Of a stretch of DNA of 64,000 nucleotides, positions 29,901 to 39,442 are shown piece after piece. Position 1 is the stretch's first letter; each line of letters begins with the position of its first letter. The DNA is from Idiomarina ramblicola (lineage in GTDB: Bacteria; Pseudomonadota; Gammaproteobacteria; Enterobacterales; Alteromonadaceae): positions 186,001-250,000 of the forward strand of contig NZ_PIQC01000003.1 of NCBI RefSeq assembly GCF_003987255.1, written 5' to 3'. The position numbers and the translations under genes were made by a program. The notes beneath the pieces are model-generated. The model was not told the origin of the DNA, did no database searches, and was given only the letters and a program-made list of their open reading frames with translations.

Positions 29901-30642
29901 CAAAAACATCAGAAATACGGGTTACCACTCCGTCATGGCTACCGTAAAGATCCAATAATGCTAACGAGTATGCCGCAACGACATCAGCCACTACGGGCTC
30001 TTCATCACTTAGCGGGGGTTCACTGTTCGACTCTGAGCCAAAAGTCGGCGACGTAACACCCGCCAGGTTCTTTTTTACCGGAGGCTCTATTGCATCGCTT
30101 TCTTTACCGCCAATACTTCTGAGCTCGCTGTCTAAATACATAATGCCCAGCCCGCCGCGAATGGTAAGTTTCCAGCGCTGTCCGTCCTGGACCAAAGTGC
30201 CGCTTATCGCATCGCCTTTTTGGCTCATGCTCATGGTTACGTCACCACTCGCCTGAGAAGCCCGAAGGGTTTCAACTCCTAAATTGTTAGTAGAACGCGA
30301 CTTTAGCGTTACCTGAGCAAACGACGCCGTTGGTGCCGCAACGTCAACTGTCTTTCCATTGCGCAAACTTGTGAGCTGTTCACGACTGAAGCTGAAATAC
30401 CGTAACGAAGGCAATCCGGTCGGACTCGTTTTCTTCAAACGGCTGGCTAACTTTGCCAATACTTCTTCATCGCTACTTTGCTGAGATGAAGTCGCACTAT
30501 GGGTCACAGCCTGAGCGTCAATCCACTGCCATAGCGGCGGCTCACTTGCTAAAGCTACGCGAGTCCACAGTACCAGGCTAACAAGTGTTAGCAGCAGTAA
30601 AGTCACCTTTTTGAACACGTGATGACGAGCCGAAGTAGACAT
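26986..30642 (-). CDS. Secreted zinc metalloprotease with C-terminal beta modules (paralogue 1)
   Basis: 1218 residues. A signal peptide (about 1-33, ending VALA) leads to a propeptide-like region. The catalytic domain has the extended zinc motif HEIGHNMGLNH (about 357-367) and a Met-turn TVMAYPD, as in reprolysin-like (M12B/M72-type) metzincins. Downstream are alternating Cys-rich InlB-like modules (WGGSCDGS, WGGDCRGT, WEGACQGT) and two jelly-roll, possibly carbohydrate-binding, domains (LSFWAKLSSEENYDELL; GQIGFAYKISTEAE). Two final B-repeat-like domains precede the tail SGSLLLILSGQEGKEEEQQ. Similar throughout to the products at 34548 and 50402. It is expected to be exported and to cleave proteins outside the cell; targets are unknown. 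Confidence 0.88.
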   Translation of the reverse strand: MSTSARHHVFKKVTLLLLTLVSLVLWTRVALASEPPLWQWIDAQAVTHSATSSQQSSDEEVLAKLASRLKKTSPTGLPSLRYFSFSREQLTSLRNGKTVDVAAPTASFAQVTLKSRSTNNLGVETLRASQASGDVTMSMSQKGDAISGTLVQDGQRWKLTIRGGLGIMYLDSELRSIGGKESDAIEPPVKKNLAGVTSPTFGSESNSEPPLSDEEPVVADVVAAYSLALLDLYGSHDGVVTRISDVFDAANKAYQDSGVALEVNLVDIIEVAVDRETELSSELVLDMVAGFRGETELFSHVREQTKRLGADFTAMFRPYANDGMCGIAYLGGKDDSQYIANNMVSHTSLDCGDIVNAHEIGHNMGLNHSRRQDGSGYVYHYALGYGENNSFATVMAYPDAFNTTLRLNKFSSPSLDCNGSPCGIDHTDETNGADAVLALNNRATQIGQIRERQTTENELVVVNVIGSGSIDYNGETCSADSVCQVEVVSGETLSLAESSDNTAQFSSWGGSCDGSSSSSCDITVTGTTNVIAYFIEAYDPIDLSAVFETGELNFETSRSNSWQAVSDSSAIIGEQSVRAGTVDHDQDSTLRTVVNKAGELSFWAKLSSEENYDELLVSVNGEVKKELSGELSWKQYSITLEDDGSDNYQVDFTYQKDGSVSEGSDTAWLDDIQFESSAPPTVKTIELEVIGGGWVGGSISPCPSSCSYTTEGGLLTLEVSDAGNTAFVGWGGDCRGTETVCEIEVTEDIKVYAYFERDFSIQESYNNALDNNELSFTSPVNPWEVVQTPSYEGGSALASGEIGDTEQSSLATQVMGPGQIGFAYKISTEAEKEGLQFLVNGEVMITEAGEKDWQYVSMTIPEGSHELRWLYQKDGSNSEGDDRIYIDKVTWDGALPKYVDLSLSTVGDAGAIRASKGFLCRSDCQYQFLETPDSITLFAEPDVQNGFVRWEGACQGTNLSCEISLESDVGATAIFSTSSSYTVTASASEGGIVSPEQQQVSEGASTEVTATPLSGYSLSSIAGCNGTIEGDGRTYVTAPVYSNCMVNAEFAANLYRVTFDLGDYGIYTGGGDLEQFVRWGEAAEAPQFDVTTGWHFSGWSNDFTKVTGNIDVAASYQFIEGSNKVTIDLGSGGRMNLQPTQYISDGGYVEVLLTPEPGFRVRQKAGGTCPEGEWNDNSYRTGLINDSCSLSLGFSSVLNSGSLLLILSGQEGKEEEQQ

Positions 30643-30724
30643 TTGGGCTTCCCCTTTTATTAATTTCTTGTTAACTAGGTGCTAATGTAGTTTATAACGA
30701 ATCATTTTAGAAGTTCTGACACCT

Positions 30725-31537
30725 ATGAACACTCAAAACTTGACTAAAGCCACCGTTGCTTTTTTTGCGCTGGCCAATATTCAGACAGTAGCCATAGCAG
30801 GTTCTGATAAACCCGAGAAAAAAGAGTCGCCGTACGTAATTCAGGAAAACTTTGACGACTTCTTTCGCAGTGGTTTTGCAACCTCGCTTCACCATCACGA
30901 CAATGCCAGCATTGTTTACAATAAAGGTGTAGAAGACTCCAAAGCGCTTATTGTTTATTATCAAGGCTACAAGCGTGGCAGTGAGCGAGTCATAGAAACC
31001 ACCCCGTTAGGCACCTCTTTAACCCGCGCTAGTCTGGAATTCGAGGTCATGTTTTGCAAAGGCTTTGATTTTGCGCGCGGAGGTAAGCTACATGGACTTG
31101 CACCTGAGCAGCCGGTTACCGGTGGCAACCCCATTCATCCCAAAGGCTGGAGCGCCCGGGCAATGTGGGGCAAAGACGGCAGCTTAAAAACCTATATTTA
31201 TCACCAGGACATGAAAGGCAAATATGGTGACGTACAAGTTGCTAAAGGTTTCAAATTTGAGCCCGGGCGCTACTACAACGTGCGCTACAATCTAATACTT
31301 AATCAGCCTGTCGACAGTGCTAACGGCAGCTTTAGCATCGACATTGACGATAAAACCGTCGTGGAGCACAAAAACCTGCGCTTTAGAGGCGTAGACAGCC
31401 CCGCAACACAAATACGTCATTTTATGTTCAACACCTTCCACGGCGGCAGCTCTCCTGAGTGGGCGCCGCGTGACGACAAAGGCAACTACAAGCGGGACTG
31501 TGCTTACTTTGATAATATCACTGTTCAGTCGCTATAA
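30725..31537 (+). CDS. Exported polysaccharide lyase, family PL14-like
   Basis: 270 residues with a Sec signal peptide (about 1-25, ending AIA). FARGGKLHGLAP, GWSARAMWGKDGSLKTYIYH and FMFNTFHGGSSPEWAP..CAYFDNI match the beta-jelly-roll of alginate lyase-like PL14 enzymes, which cut uronic-acid polymers by beta-elimination. Catalytic assignments cannot be made without alignment. It is divergent from a metalloprotease gene 82 bases away and its 3' end overlaps the convergent LRR gene by 20 bases. It could trim the cell's own glycan or degrade algal polymer. Confidence 0.75.
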   Translation: MNTQNLTKATVAFFALANIQTVAIAGSDKPEKKESPYVIQENFDDFFRSGFATSLHHHDNASIVYNKGVEDSKALIVYYQGYKRGSERVIETTPLGTSLTRASLEFEVMFCKGFDFARGGKLHGLAPEQPVTGGNPIHPKGWSARAMWGKDGSLKTYIYHQDMKGKYGDVQVAKGFKFEPGRYYNVRYNLILNQPVDSANGSFSIDIDDKTVVEHKNLRFRGVDSPATQIRHFMFNTFHGGSSPEWAPRDDKGNYKRDCAYFDNITVQSL

Positions 31538-34523
31538 CGCCTAAAATCAGTAGCCCAGAAGACACTTTGTCAGCTAAATTTTGATCTTTTAGGTGCAGCA
31601 CCAAATTAATATTTTTGTCCGCATTCAGTGAGCATAGTCGCCCCTGACTCGTTCCTTCTAAACACGCATAAGACCAGCTATCGACACTGTAGCCCATATT
31701 GACTTTCGCCTCGCAATGAACCGTGCTTCCGACACCTGGCTCATAATCATCACATGTGATATTTCCGGCATCGGCTGGAGATACTTTCGTTGTAATAGTG
31801 ACAAAATCATTAACTTTAGTCGGTTGATGGTCCACACCGTCAATAATGCCATCACCATCCGTGTCTTTGTTCGTTGGTGAAGTACCTGATAAATACTCTT
31901 CTATGTTATTCAACCCGTCATTATCTGCATCGGCGTTTGCGTCTGTCGGGTCATTCTTATCCAGCCCGTGGATATCCTCAAACACATCGGGCATACCATC
32001 ACCGTCTGTGTCCTTCAGTTCTTCAAAGCACTCTTTAGGAATTTCGCTGTAAGTAAACGACAATTGTGCATTTACATTCATACACATTACGTTATTACTA
32101 CCATGCAGCATTAAATCATTAAGGTTTGTCATTCCTTCTAAAGCCGTAATCTCTCGAAACGGGTTGTTAAATAAGCGCAGTTCGTACAAATTAAATTCAG
32201 ACAACGGACCCAAATCGGTTATTCGATTATCACCTGCCCAAAGTATTCTTAGATTAGACATCCCTTCAATAAAAGAGATATCAGCTATATCGTTGCCTTC
32301 TATAAACAATCCAATAAGCTTGTCGAAACGGCCGAAGCCTGAATAATCCGAAAACTGAACTTCAGACACATCAACATACCGTAGCGTGGGTAGCGACTCC
32401 ATTACTTCAAAAAACGTCTTAGCTTGCTGCCCAACTTTAGTCCCTGGAAAATCTAAGTAATAAAGTGATTCAATGCCATTCAAGCCGCTCACGTCCTCAA
32501 CTGGCGCATAACCAAAGTATACGGAGTGCAGGTTCCTCGCCCCCTTTAGAAAATCAATATTTGTCAAGTCTGACACATGAATAAATATCTCTCGTAAAGA
32601 GTTCATATTTACTAGCGGCGGGATATAGGTTAATGGAACATCGTCGGTTGATAAATTAACTAATTTATATGCTTCTGAAATAGGTGCCAACGTTGTCACT
32701 TTTGCATGAGCTAATGTTAAGCTTTTTAAGTTGGTTAAATTACTAGCACCAATGAACTCAGCATCACTTAATGCTGGCTGCCGTTGTATGCTTAAATTTT
32801 CCAGATACTTCAGCTGCCAAATTGGAGAAAAGTCGCTAAAGCGTGCTTCAGATAACTTTAACTCCCTTAAGAGGGTTGATGTTTGTATGGGAGATATATC
32901 CTCTATCCATTGGTTGGTCAGATTAACTGACCTTAAATACGGCTTATTGGCAAGAAACTCAATGTTGCTTATCGGTTCAAACCACTCCGACCTAGATAGA
33001 CTAATATCAAACTCCTGGAGGTTATGTAACTTCGACACCGCTGAGAAATCTTTGATTGAGGTATTTCGCAACTCAAGCTTTATTAAGTTCTTATACTGTT
33101 CAAGCCCCTCTAACGTCTTAACAGAAGTATCACTGCAGCTAATCGCATCAACTCGCTCGGCGTACTGGATGTTGTTCTCATCAGCATAATCACTGACACA
33201 CTGCTGTAACTCAGGATCAGTCGGCATAGCATCGGCAAGAGGCGTCACTTGTTCGGCCCAGTGCTCTTCAAAACAACTGAATGAAATGTCCTCGCGATGA
33301 AGTGTTTTGCCAATATAACTGTCATCTATGATTGCGCAGCCAGTGGTCGGATTATTAGCCAATTCAAGCAGAGCTGAATTAGGTAACAAAAACAGTGGAC
33401 TCACATCAGTAATTTCGTTATTCCGGGCTGATAGCTGAGTTAACCGATTTAGCTTTAATAAAGGCTCTAAACTGCTAATTTTATTGTTGTGAAGAACAAG
33501 CTGCCACAGGTAACGTAAGTCACTGACAAAGCCTATATCCTCTATTCCTGCGCCTTCAATACGTAAGCTTTCAAGCTTCCATAAATGACCAATTACATCG
33601 ATATTAACAGCTGGAGCCTGCCACTCCTCCAACCGAAGGTGATCTAAATGCACGAGATTTTCTAAGTATGAAACATCCTGGTGAGCAACGCCTTCAATTG
33701 TTAACTGTTCAAGGTTTGTCAGCGTTCCTAACACTTCAGCTGACGTTTCATCGACTTGCGACGCGTATAGGCTTGTAAGGAAGGAGAGCTTAACTGCATC
33801 GTTAACTGTCAATGATGTATCACGAATATCCAGTTTCTCGATATGCTCCAGCTTATTTAAAAAGCCTGTATTATCCAACGTTGAGCCTCGTAGCTCCAGG
33901 GCTCGCATCTCAACAAGATTCGCTAACGAACTGGCGTTGACCAGGTTAAGATTAAATAAACGCAGCGCTCTCAAGGAGCTAATACCACCTATGTTACTTA
34001 CATCTAAAGGCTCGTCAGAGTGAGATTGGAGCTCTAACTGATCCAAAATTGGCAGTTGGCTAATTGTTTCTAGTGATTCAGCTGTCGGGTTAGATTCACC
34101 AAGATAATCAATACCCCGTAATTCTGTATTAGCTTTCAAGGAACTTAAGTCGTTAATTTCATTCCAGGTCAATTCAATGTATGACAGCTCTTTTAGTGCT
34201 GTTACCGGGCTTAAGTCGGAAAAGTCTGAACGGCCTAGTCCCAAGTGATCGATCTTCGTAAATTGCTCTAAACCATCAAGACTGGATACATTGTCACAGT
34301 GCAATATCTCAAAATCTTCAGGATGTTCATGACCATAAGTCTCGGCTCTTTCTTCTATACATGCCTGAAGATTAGGGTCGGATACTGGATTATTTATAAA
34401 ATATTCTATGTTGCTAGCATGAACAAAAAAAGAGCTACTTAAAAGCGTAACCAGGCTCAACGACCTAGTCGTCAACTTTAAAAATGCTAGAGCCCCAACA
34501 ACAATTCGATCCATTCGCAACAT
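31518..34523 (-). CDS. Exported leucine-rich-repeat protein with Ca-binding repeats
   Basis: 1001 residues. AAAGGGAG lies 9 bases before the ATG; a signal peptide ends near VHAS (residue 37). About 35 SDS22/internalin-like LRRs occupy roughly 40-415 and 430-830 in two blocks, each block preceded by a cap-like segment with DPxLQxCxxxxA. At about 840-900 come Asp-rich Ca-binding repeats of thrombospondin type 3 kind (DTDGDGMPD, DADNDGLNN, DTDGDGIID). One Cys-containing B-type module then ends in SSGLLILGVIATEQ. It starts 24 bases after the metalloprotease at 34548 stops, so the two are co-transcribed. A surface protein binding other proteins is likely. Confidence 0.85.
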   Translation of the reverse strand: MLRMDRIVVGALAFLKLTTRSLSLVTLLSSSFFVHASNIEYFINNPVSDPNLQACIEERAETYGHEHPEDFEILHCDNVSSLDGLEQFTKIDHLGLGRSDFSDLSPVTALKELSYIELTWNEINDLSSLKANTELRGIDYLGESNPTAESLETISQLPILDQLELQSHSDEPLDVSNIGGISSLRALRLFNLNLVNASSLANLVEMRALELRGSTLDNTGFLNKLEHIEKLDIRDTSLTVNDAVKLSFLTSLYASQVDETSAEVLGTLTNLEQLTIEGVAHQDVSYLENLVHLDHLRLEEWQAPAVNIDVIGHLWKLESLRIEGAGIEDIGFVSDLRYLWQLVLHNNKISSLEPLLKLNRLTQLSARNNEITDVSPLFLLPNSALLELANNPTTGCAIIDDSYIGKTLHREDISFSCFEEHWAEQVTPLADAMPTDPELQQCVSDYADENNIQYAERVDAISCSDTSVKTLEGLEQYKNLIKLELRNTSIKDFSAVSKLHNLQEFDISLSRSEWFEPISNIEFLANKPYLRSVNLTNQWIEDISPIQTSTLLRELKLSEARFSDFSPIWQLKYLENLSIQRQPALSDAEFIGASNLTNLKSLTLAHAKVTTLAPISEAYKLVNLSTDDVPLTYIPPLVNMNSLREIFIHVSDLTNIDFLKGARNLHSVYFGYAPVEDVSGLNGIESLYYLDFPGTKVGQQAKTFFEVMESLPTLRYVDVSEVQFSDYSGFGRFDKLIGLFIEGNDIADISFIEGMSNLRILWAGDNRITDLGPLSEFNLYELRLFNNPFREITALEGMTNLNDLMLHGSNNVMCMNVNAQLSFTYSEIPKECFEELKDTDGDGMPDVFEDIHGLDKNDPTDANADADNDGLNNIEEYLSGTSPTNKDTDGDGIIDGVDHQPTKVNDFVTITTKVSPADAGNITCDDYEPGVGSTVHCEAKVNMGYSVDSWSYACLEGTSQGRLCSLNADKNINLVLHLKDQNLADKVSSGLLILGVIATEQ

Positions 34524-34547
34524 ATTTATTAACTCCCTTTAATTGAA

Positions 34548-37500
34548 TTATTCCTGCGGCTCTTTTTCTGACTCGCCCTCGGCTGACAATATCAACAACA
34601 GTGAACCGCTTTTCAGAACAGCGGTTGCGCTAAACTCTGCGCTGCAGCTTTCCGTGATAGACGCAATGGTATAGCGGTTTTTATCCCATTCACCTTCAGA
34701 GCAGGTACCTTTTACGGTTGGACTGACTTTGTAGCCTACGTCTGGCGTTACGGTGACTGTTAAGGAATTACCGGGCTGAATGTACTGCACCGGCTGTAAT
34801 GACAGGCTGGCGTTGTCAGAAACACTCAAGTCAACACGTAAGGCGCCTTCCACTTCCTGATAAATGGCGCTGACTGAAGTGTCCGTGGTGACTTTGCTGA
34901 AGCTGTCCGACCAGCCGGCAAAATGCCAGCCGTCTTGTGCTCTGATTTCCGGTGCTTCTGCACTTTCGCCCCAACGCACACTTTGCTCAAGCGCACCGCC
35001 ACCTATATGCTCACCATACTCACCTAAGTCAAAGCTGACGCTATATTCTAAGGCATTAAACTCAGCGACAATTTCACACGGCTCAAAAATAGCGGCGGTT
35101 GTATACGTGGCCCCAGAGCGGCTGCCGTCACAGCCCCAGGCATCTTCTATGGCATGACCGACATGTGGAGTAAGAATCACTTGTGCAGTCTCACCAACAA
35201 CCACATCCTGACTCGCCGGGCTGGCCACTCCACCTTCGCTACTGCGTGCCGTCACGACACGCGTGTCGTTTTTGAATATCGCGGTGACTGTTGAGGCATC
35301 GATACTGTCAATGCTCAGCTCGCAAGTGTCATCCGAGCCCGAGCAGGCACCCTCCCAACGCACAAATTCAGCAACGCTGTTTGCCTCGGCATAAAGCTCT
35401 ATCGTGCCGTCCAAATCCATTTCACCAACCGACACTTCACAACTGTCACGACAATAGCCCACGTTACTGGTCCGTATAGCACCACGGCCGCCCATAACAT
35501 TCAGCTCAATAGTCTTTCGTGCCGCCGGCTCACCTGTCCACTGAACGTTGTCTATAGCGACAAAGTATTCGCTACCGTCGTCGTTGTCATCGCCGAATGG
35601 CGTTACTAACCATTCAACAAGGTGTTCACCCTCGTCTAGCGTTTTAGAATACGAGTGCCATTTATCACCACCGCCATAGATGCTCGAACCAAAGCTATTA
35701 ATTGATAGTCCAAGATACTCTCCAGCATCTTCATTCAGCATTATTTTGTAGTCGAATGTCAGCTCACCACTGCCTTTAAGGCGAGTAAAAAGCTTAAATT
35801 GGTCATATCTCGAGCGTTGCCCAGTTTGCACCGATGTGCTCCCCGCGCTTCCCTCGTTACGAATTTCCCATTTAAGTTCACCACCATCGTAAAAATAAAG
35901 CTCGCCGTTATTTACCGCGTTGGCAATGACTGATGGTTGTAACTTGGCTTCACTCTCATCTTTTGTGAAATAAGCGTAAATATCCCGGTACTTATCTGCA
36001 CTAACCGTACATTCTAAGTCGGTGCCACGACAGGCTCCGCCCCACCCTAAAAACTCATAACCTTCATCGGGAGTTACCCAAAACGTATGCTTTCCATCTT
36101 TGGGTTCTGGATAGTAGTCGCAGTTTGTCCAGCAGTTTTCAGTCCAGTATTCAGTATCAAAAGATATCCGCCCATTGCCCTTAACGTTCAAAGAAACGGG
36201 TTTGAGCGCATCAGGGTCTGGAGTAAAAGTAACTCCATCTAACCAGTAACGTCTATCGCCATCTATATTTTCTTCATCGGTATAAAAGCTAATATTAATA
36301 TTGCTTTCAGCCGCGTAATTGTTGTCAACTGTCACCGTGTATTTCGTCCAACCGGTATTCCCATACACTTCTTCAACTAGTCGGCCCTCGTTATAAATAA
36401 CCACTTTCTGAGAGTCTGAGAATGAGGTTTTAAGCCAAAACGTGAGTTCGCCTTTTCCTATTACAGGTATAATAACGTTTACAGCGTAGTACTGCTCTAA
36501 ATACGGAGAACGAAGTGAGTAATCACCTATGACACTTTCCTTGCCATCAACACGCCAAAAAGCTTCATCACGGAACCCTGTATCATAGCCATTCGCCTCA
36601 AAGTTCAGTTCCTCATTGTCTAAGGCTTCGTTAATAGAAATCCTCTCTGCATAATCTTCCTTAAAGCTCAGAGTTGCGGAGTGAATACCACCGGTCTCAA
36701 GTGAGCACTGGGTGTCTGCCCCCTCGCATTCGCCGCTCCACTTATCAATAGCATAGCCAGCGAGAGGCTCCGCTTTTACTGTCACCTGTTCACCGGAATC
36801 AAAATCCTTAGTACAGTATCCAACACATTCTGGCTCCTGATTATTGAAACCAATGCGAGCGACTTGGCTGTCGACCCACACATAGGTTTCTTTCATCGAT
36901 TTTGGGTCGCGAATCTTAGTCAGCTTATCTTTACGAATACGCAGAGCGCGAGCCGCATCCGCACCGTCGCTCTGTTCGTGATCAACACCACAGGGGCTGC
37001 CATTGCAGTCAAGGTTAGGGCTTGAAAACTTATAAATCTTTGCTGGCGAATTGCCATCTACATCCTCATCATAATAGGCGGAATTGTAGGCCATAACGGT
37101 CACAAAATCGTTTACCTGGCCATGGCCTCGAGCATAAGGAAATGCATAGCCGGTATCGCCTTGAGCCAGGGAGTGAGCCAGCCCCATATTATGGCCTAGT
37201 TCGTGGGCGTTGACATAGTCCCCACAGTCAATAGATGTGTGGGAAGCCATTACTGAATCAGCGGGGTACTCCCGGTTACCGCCTCCCCCAACCCAGGCAA
37301 TGCCGCAATTGTCATCACCATCAACAAACGGACGCATAGTAATTAAATAGTCAGCGCCAGACTCCAGAGCGTAAGCGTAGGCCCCCCCGAATATAGGGTT
37401 ACCTGCATCCATAAAGTCAAGAACGTCCCGGCTAGGTACTTCATTCTCCGGATCAAAGTCTATTAAGAACGTCTTTGACAGGTTCATGACCAGCTGAGCG

Positions 37501-38147
37501 TTACTGTCTTCATAAATTTCGTTGGTGGTGTCGACAATATCGGCAATGCGAGACAGTGCCAGATCTTCACCTTCGTAGTAATCCACCGTTGCCTGAGTAT
37601 ATAAAATAACAGCATCAAAGGTCTGTGGTGTGTCGTCGGTGTTTTCTGTTTGAATGGATGGTTGCGGAAGTGTTAGCTCCGGCAAATTGTCGGGGACAAT
37701 AACGTCGTCGTCAGGAATGCGGTCCGGCAGTTCGTAGTCATTGTATATAAGCGACTCGCCGTCAATAGTTATGATTTTCCAGCGGGCTTTGTCTGTCTGA
37801 ATCGTCGTTATTGAGCTATTGCCGCGCTTGTTGACCCTAACATTGGCTTCCGGCGCTGCCCCTTCAAAAGTTATCACACCATTAACATCGGTTTGTTTTT
37901 CTAAAAGCGGCGCACTAACACGTAAGCCTGAGGGTAACGTCAAATTATTAAGCTCTACCTGGCCGGGCTGAACCTGAATGCTGTTACTCGGTAGTCGGCT
38001 CAATGAATCTAAAGAATAGTCTGCTGACTTTTGTAAGCGTAACTTAATTCGTTCAATAGAATTAGCGGCGTCTTGAGCGAACACGTTGAAACTAAAAAAG
38101 AAAATAACAGCAGCAATAATTATTTTTATTGGCATATCAAAGACCAT
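34548..38147 (-). CDS. Secreted zinc metalloprotease with C-terminal beta modules (paralogue 2)
   Basis: 1199 residues with a signal peptide (about 1-25, NVFAQ). Propeptide region contains NKRGNSSITTIQTDKARWKI, shared closely with the 50402 product. Catalytic HELGHNMGLAH is near 315-325 and VTVMAYNS is the Met-turn. Then come a Cys-rich module, a jelly-roll domain (GKGELTFWLKTSFSD), a second Cys-rich module (WGGACRGTDLEC), a second jelly-roll, a third Cys-rich module (WEGACSGSDDTC), two B-repeat-like domains and the tail SGSLLLILSAEGESEKEPQE. The ATG at 38147 and one 12 bases downstream are both possible starts; neither has a strong ribosome site. Co-transcribed with the LRR gene. Confidence 0.88.
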   Translation of the reverse strand: MVFDMPIKIIIAAVIFFFSFNVFAQDAANSIERIKLRLQKSADYSLDSLSRLPSNSIQVQPGQVELNNLTLPSGLRVSAPLLEKQTDVNGVITFEGAAPEANVRVNKRGNSSITTIQTDKARWKIITIDGESLIYNDYELPDRIPDDDVIVPDNLPELTLPQPSIQTENTDDTPQTFDAVILYTQATVDYYEGEDLALSRIADIVDTTNEIYEDSNAQLVMNLSKTFLIDFDPENEVPSRDVLDFMDAGNPIFGGAYAYALESGADYLITMRPFVDGDDNCGIAWVGGGGNREYPADSVMASHTSIDCGDYVNAHELGHNMGLAHSLAQGDTGYAFPYARGHGQVNDFVTVMAYNSAYYDEDVDGNSPAKIYKFSSPNLDCNGSPCGVDHEQSDGADAARALRIRKDKLTKIRDPKSMKETYVWVDSQVARIGFNNQEPECVGYCTKDFDSGEQVTVKAEPLAGYAIDKWSGECEGADTQCSLETGGIHSATLSFKEDYAERISINEALDNEELNFEANGYDTGFRDEAFWRVDGKESVIGDYSLRSPYLEQYYAVNVIIPVIGKGELTFWLKTSFSDSQKVVIYNEGRLVEEVYGNTGWTKYTVTVDNNYAAESNINISFYTDEENIDGDRRYWLDGVTFTPDPDALKPVSLNVKGNGRISFDTEYWTENCWTNCDYYPEPKDGKHTFWVTPDEGYEFLGWGGACRGTDLECTVSADKYRDIYAYFTKDESEAKLQPSVIANAVNNGELYFYDGGELKWEIRNEGSAGSTSVQTGQRSRYDQFKLFTRLKGSGELTFDYKIMLNEDAGEYLGLSINSFGSSIYGGGDKWHSYSKTLDEGEHLVEWLVTPFGDDNDDGSEYFVAIDNVQWTGEPAARKTIELNVMGGRGAIRTSNVGYCRDSCEVSVGEMDLDGTIELYAEANSVAEFVRWEGACSGSDDTCELSIDSIDASTVTAIFKNDTRVVTARSSEGGVASPASQDVVVGETAQVILTPHVGHAIEDAWGCDGSRSGATYTTAAIFEPCEIVAEFNALEYSVSFDLGEYGEHIGGGALEQSVRWGESAEAPEIRAQDGWHFAGWSDSFSKVTTDTSVSAIYQEVEGALRVDLSVSDNASLSLQPVQYIQPGNSLTVTVTPDVGYKVSPTVKGTCSEGEWDKNRYTIASITESCSAEFSATAVLKSGSLLLILSAEGESEKEPQE

Positions 38148-38264
38148 AAGTCACTTTTTTTGATATGCTATCACAATCTTTACAGAAACTTAACGTTTGC
38201 TCAGCGGAGTGTCAGAAGACCACATTGGTATAGTAATATGTTAATAAACATTTACGGAATACTC

Positions 38265-38293
38265 TTGACAGATATTAGTAAGCTTGCTCAAAT
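38265..38293 (+). promoter_or_regulatory. Sigma70-type promoter for the LemA gene pair
   Basis: A consensus TTGACA (38265-38270) is followed after exactly 17 bases by TCAAAT (38288-38293). It lies 22 bases before the ATG at 38315, which has AAAAGGAA as ribosome site, so the leader would be short. Confidence 0.5.
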
Positions 38294-38314
38294 TCGTAAA
38301 AAAAGGAAAAACAC

Positions 38315-39442
38315 ATGGACAGTAACGAAGCGCCCAAACCCTCCAGTGGCAAAGGCAATTTTATCTCGCGCGAACTTGCACACAACAAGGACGTCACCGC
38401 TCGGTTAAAGACCATTACAGAAGAGTTTAAATCGCCCGAATCAGCCGAAGGCCTCCTTGAATCCCTAAGATCTTATCCAGAGGATTACCACTTAGCCTAC
38501 CAGAACACGATTGCCTGGATTGCCAGTGCTATTGGCGCACTTGCGCTGGCCACAGTAATATTGCTGATAGTTAACGGGAACCTTGAGGGCTGGGTAGCTG
38601 CTGGTTTATGCGTCGTCGCCGTAATCCCTTTTATATTCGTTCTAACTTACTTAAACAAGAACAGAAAGCGCCACGCGTTATTAGAGAGTTTCTTCAACCG
38701 ATACGAAGAAATAAAATATGGATTCACTTATGGCGGTGATCAAGAAAACATCTCTTTTAACGACAATACTGCACTGTTTAGTAATGCCTTCCGTCGTGGT
38801 AATTATAAGAATTATTTTCCAGTATATGCCTCAGGGGCGACGGATTACGAAGGTAAGTCACTTAACTATACGCTGTTTACCTATAAGTTCGTTAACCGGG
38901 CGCGGCGTACTAAAACCGTTAAGCGTAAAAAGGTACAGTACTTCGAATACGATTATTACAAACAATGGGGTGTCTTCGTATCGGACGTCAATGTTCCGGC
39001 ATTTTCTATCTCTAGCTTTACCAAAAAACATTATCCGGAAGTTTGGACCACGTCTGACGACCGATTTAACCAAAAGTACTACGTATCGGCGAGTAGTGAG
39101 ATCGAAATTGCTAAGTTAATGCAACCGGCCAACGTACTGATGTTTGAAAAGGTCTTAGAATCATTACCCAGAAGTGCAGGTAGCTTCTCACGCTCCAGCA
39201 AAGGCGATGACATTCATAACTTTCACCCTCCGCTCAGCTCTACTGAGCTTGTCGGTTCACGGGAAACGCCTTCACTCTATTGGAATATTAACTTAAACCC
39301 ATTTGAACGCACGAGTACAGATCAGCCCAAACTGGATACGCCAGCTGCGCTAGCCGGGTACTTAGAAACAATATTTCTCGAAAATTTTGACCAAATATTT
39401 GATTCCATCCAGCCTCTCTTTAAAAAGGTAATAAAAAAATGA
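38315..39442 (+). CDS. Membrane protein, DUF3137-like, partner of LemA
   Basis: 375 residues, no signal peptide. Two adjacent membrane segments lie near 65-85 and 92-112 (IASAIGALALATVILLI; WVAAGLCVVAVIPFIFVL). A basic linker (LNKNRKRHALLESFF) and a soluble domain of about 230 residues follow, with an RRTKTVKRKKVQYFEYDYY strand-rich stretch. The layout fits DUF3137-type proteins often found next to lemA. The stop overlaps the lemA start by 4 bases. Function is unknown; the pair probably sits in the inner membrane. Confidence 0.7.
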   Translation: MDSNEAPKPSSGKGNFISRELAHNKDVTARLKTITEEFKSPESAEGLLESLRSYPEDYHLAYQNTIAWIASAIGALALATVILLIVNGNLEGWVAAGLCVVAVIPFIFVLTYLNKNRKRHALLESFFNRYEEIKYGFTYGGDQENISFNDNTALFSNAFRRGNYKNYFPVYASGATDYEGKSLNYTLFTYKFVNRARRTKTVKRKKVQYFEYDYYKQWGVFVSDVNVPAFSISSFTKKHYPEVWTTSDDRFNQKYYVSASSEIEIAKLMQPANVLMFEKVLESLPRSAGSFSRSSKGDDIHNFHPPLSSTELVGSRETPSLYWNINLNPFERTSTDQPKLDTPAALAGYLETIFLENFDQIFDSIQPLFKKVIKK

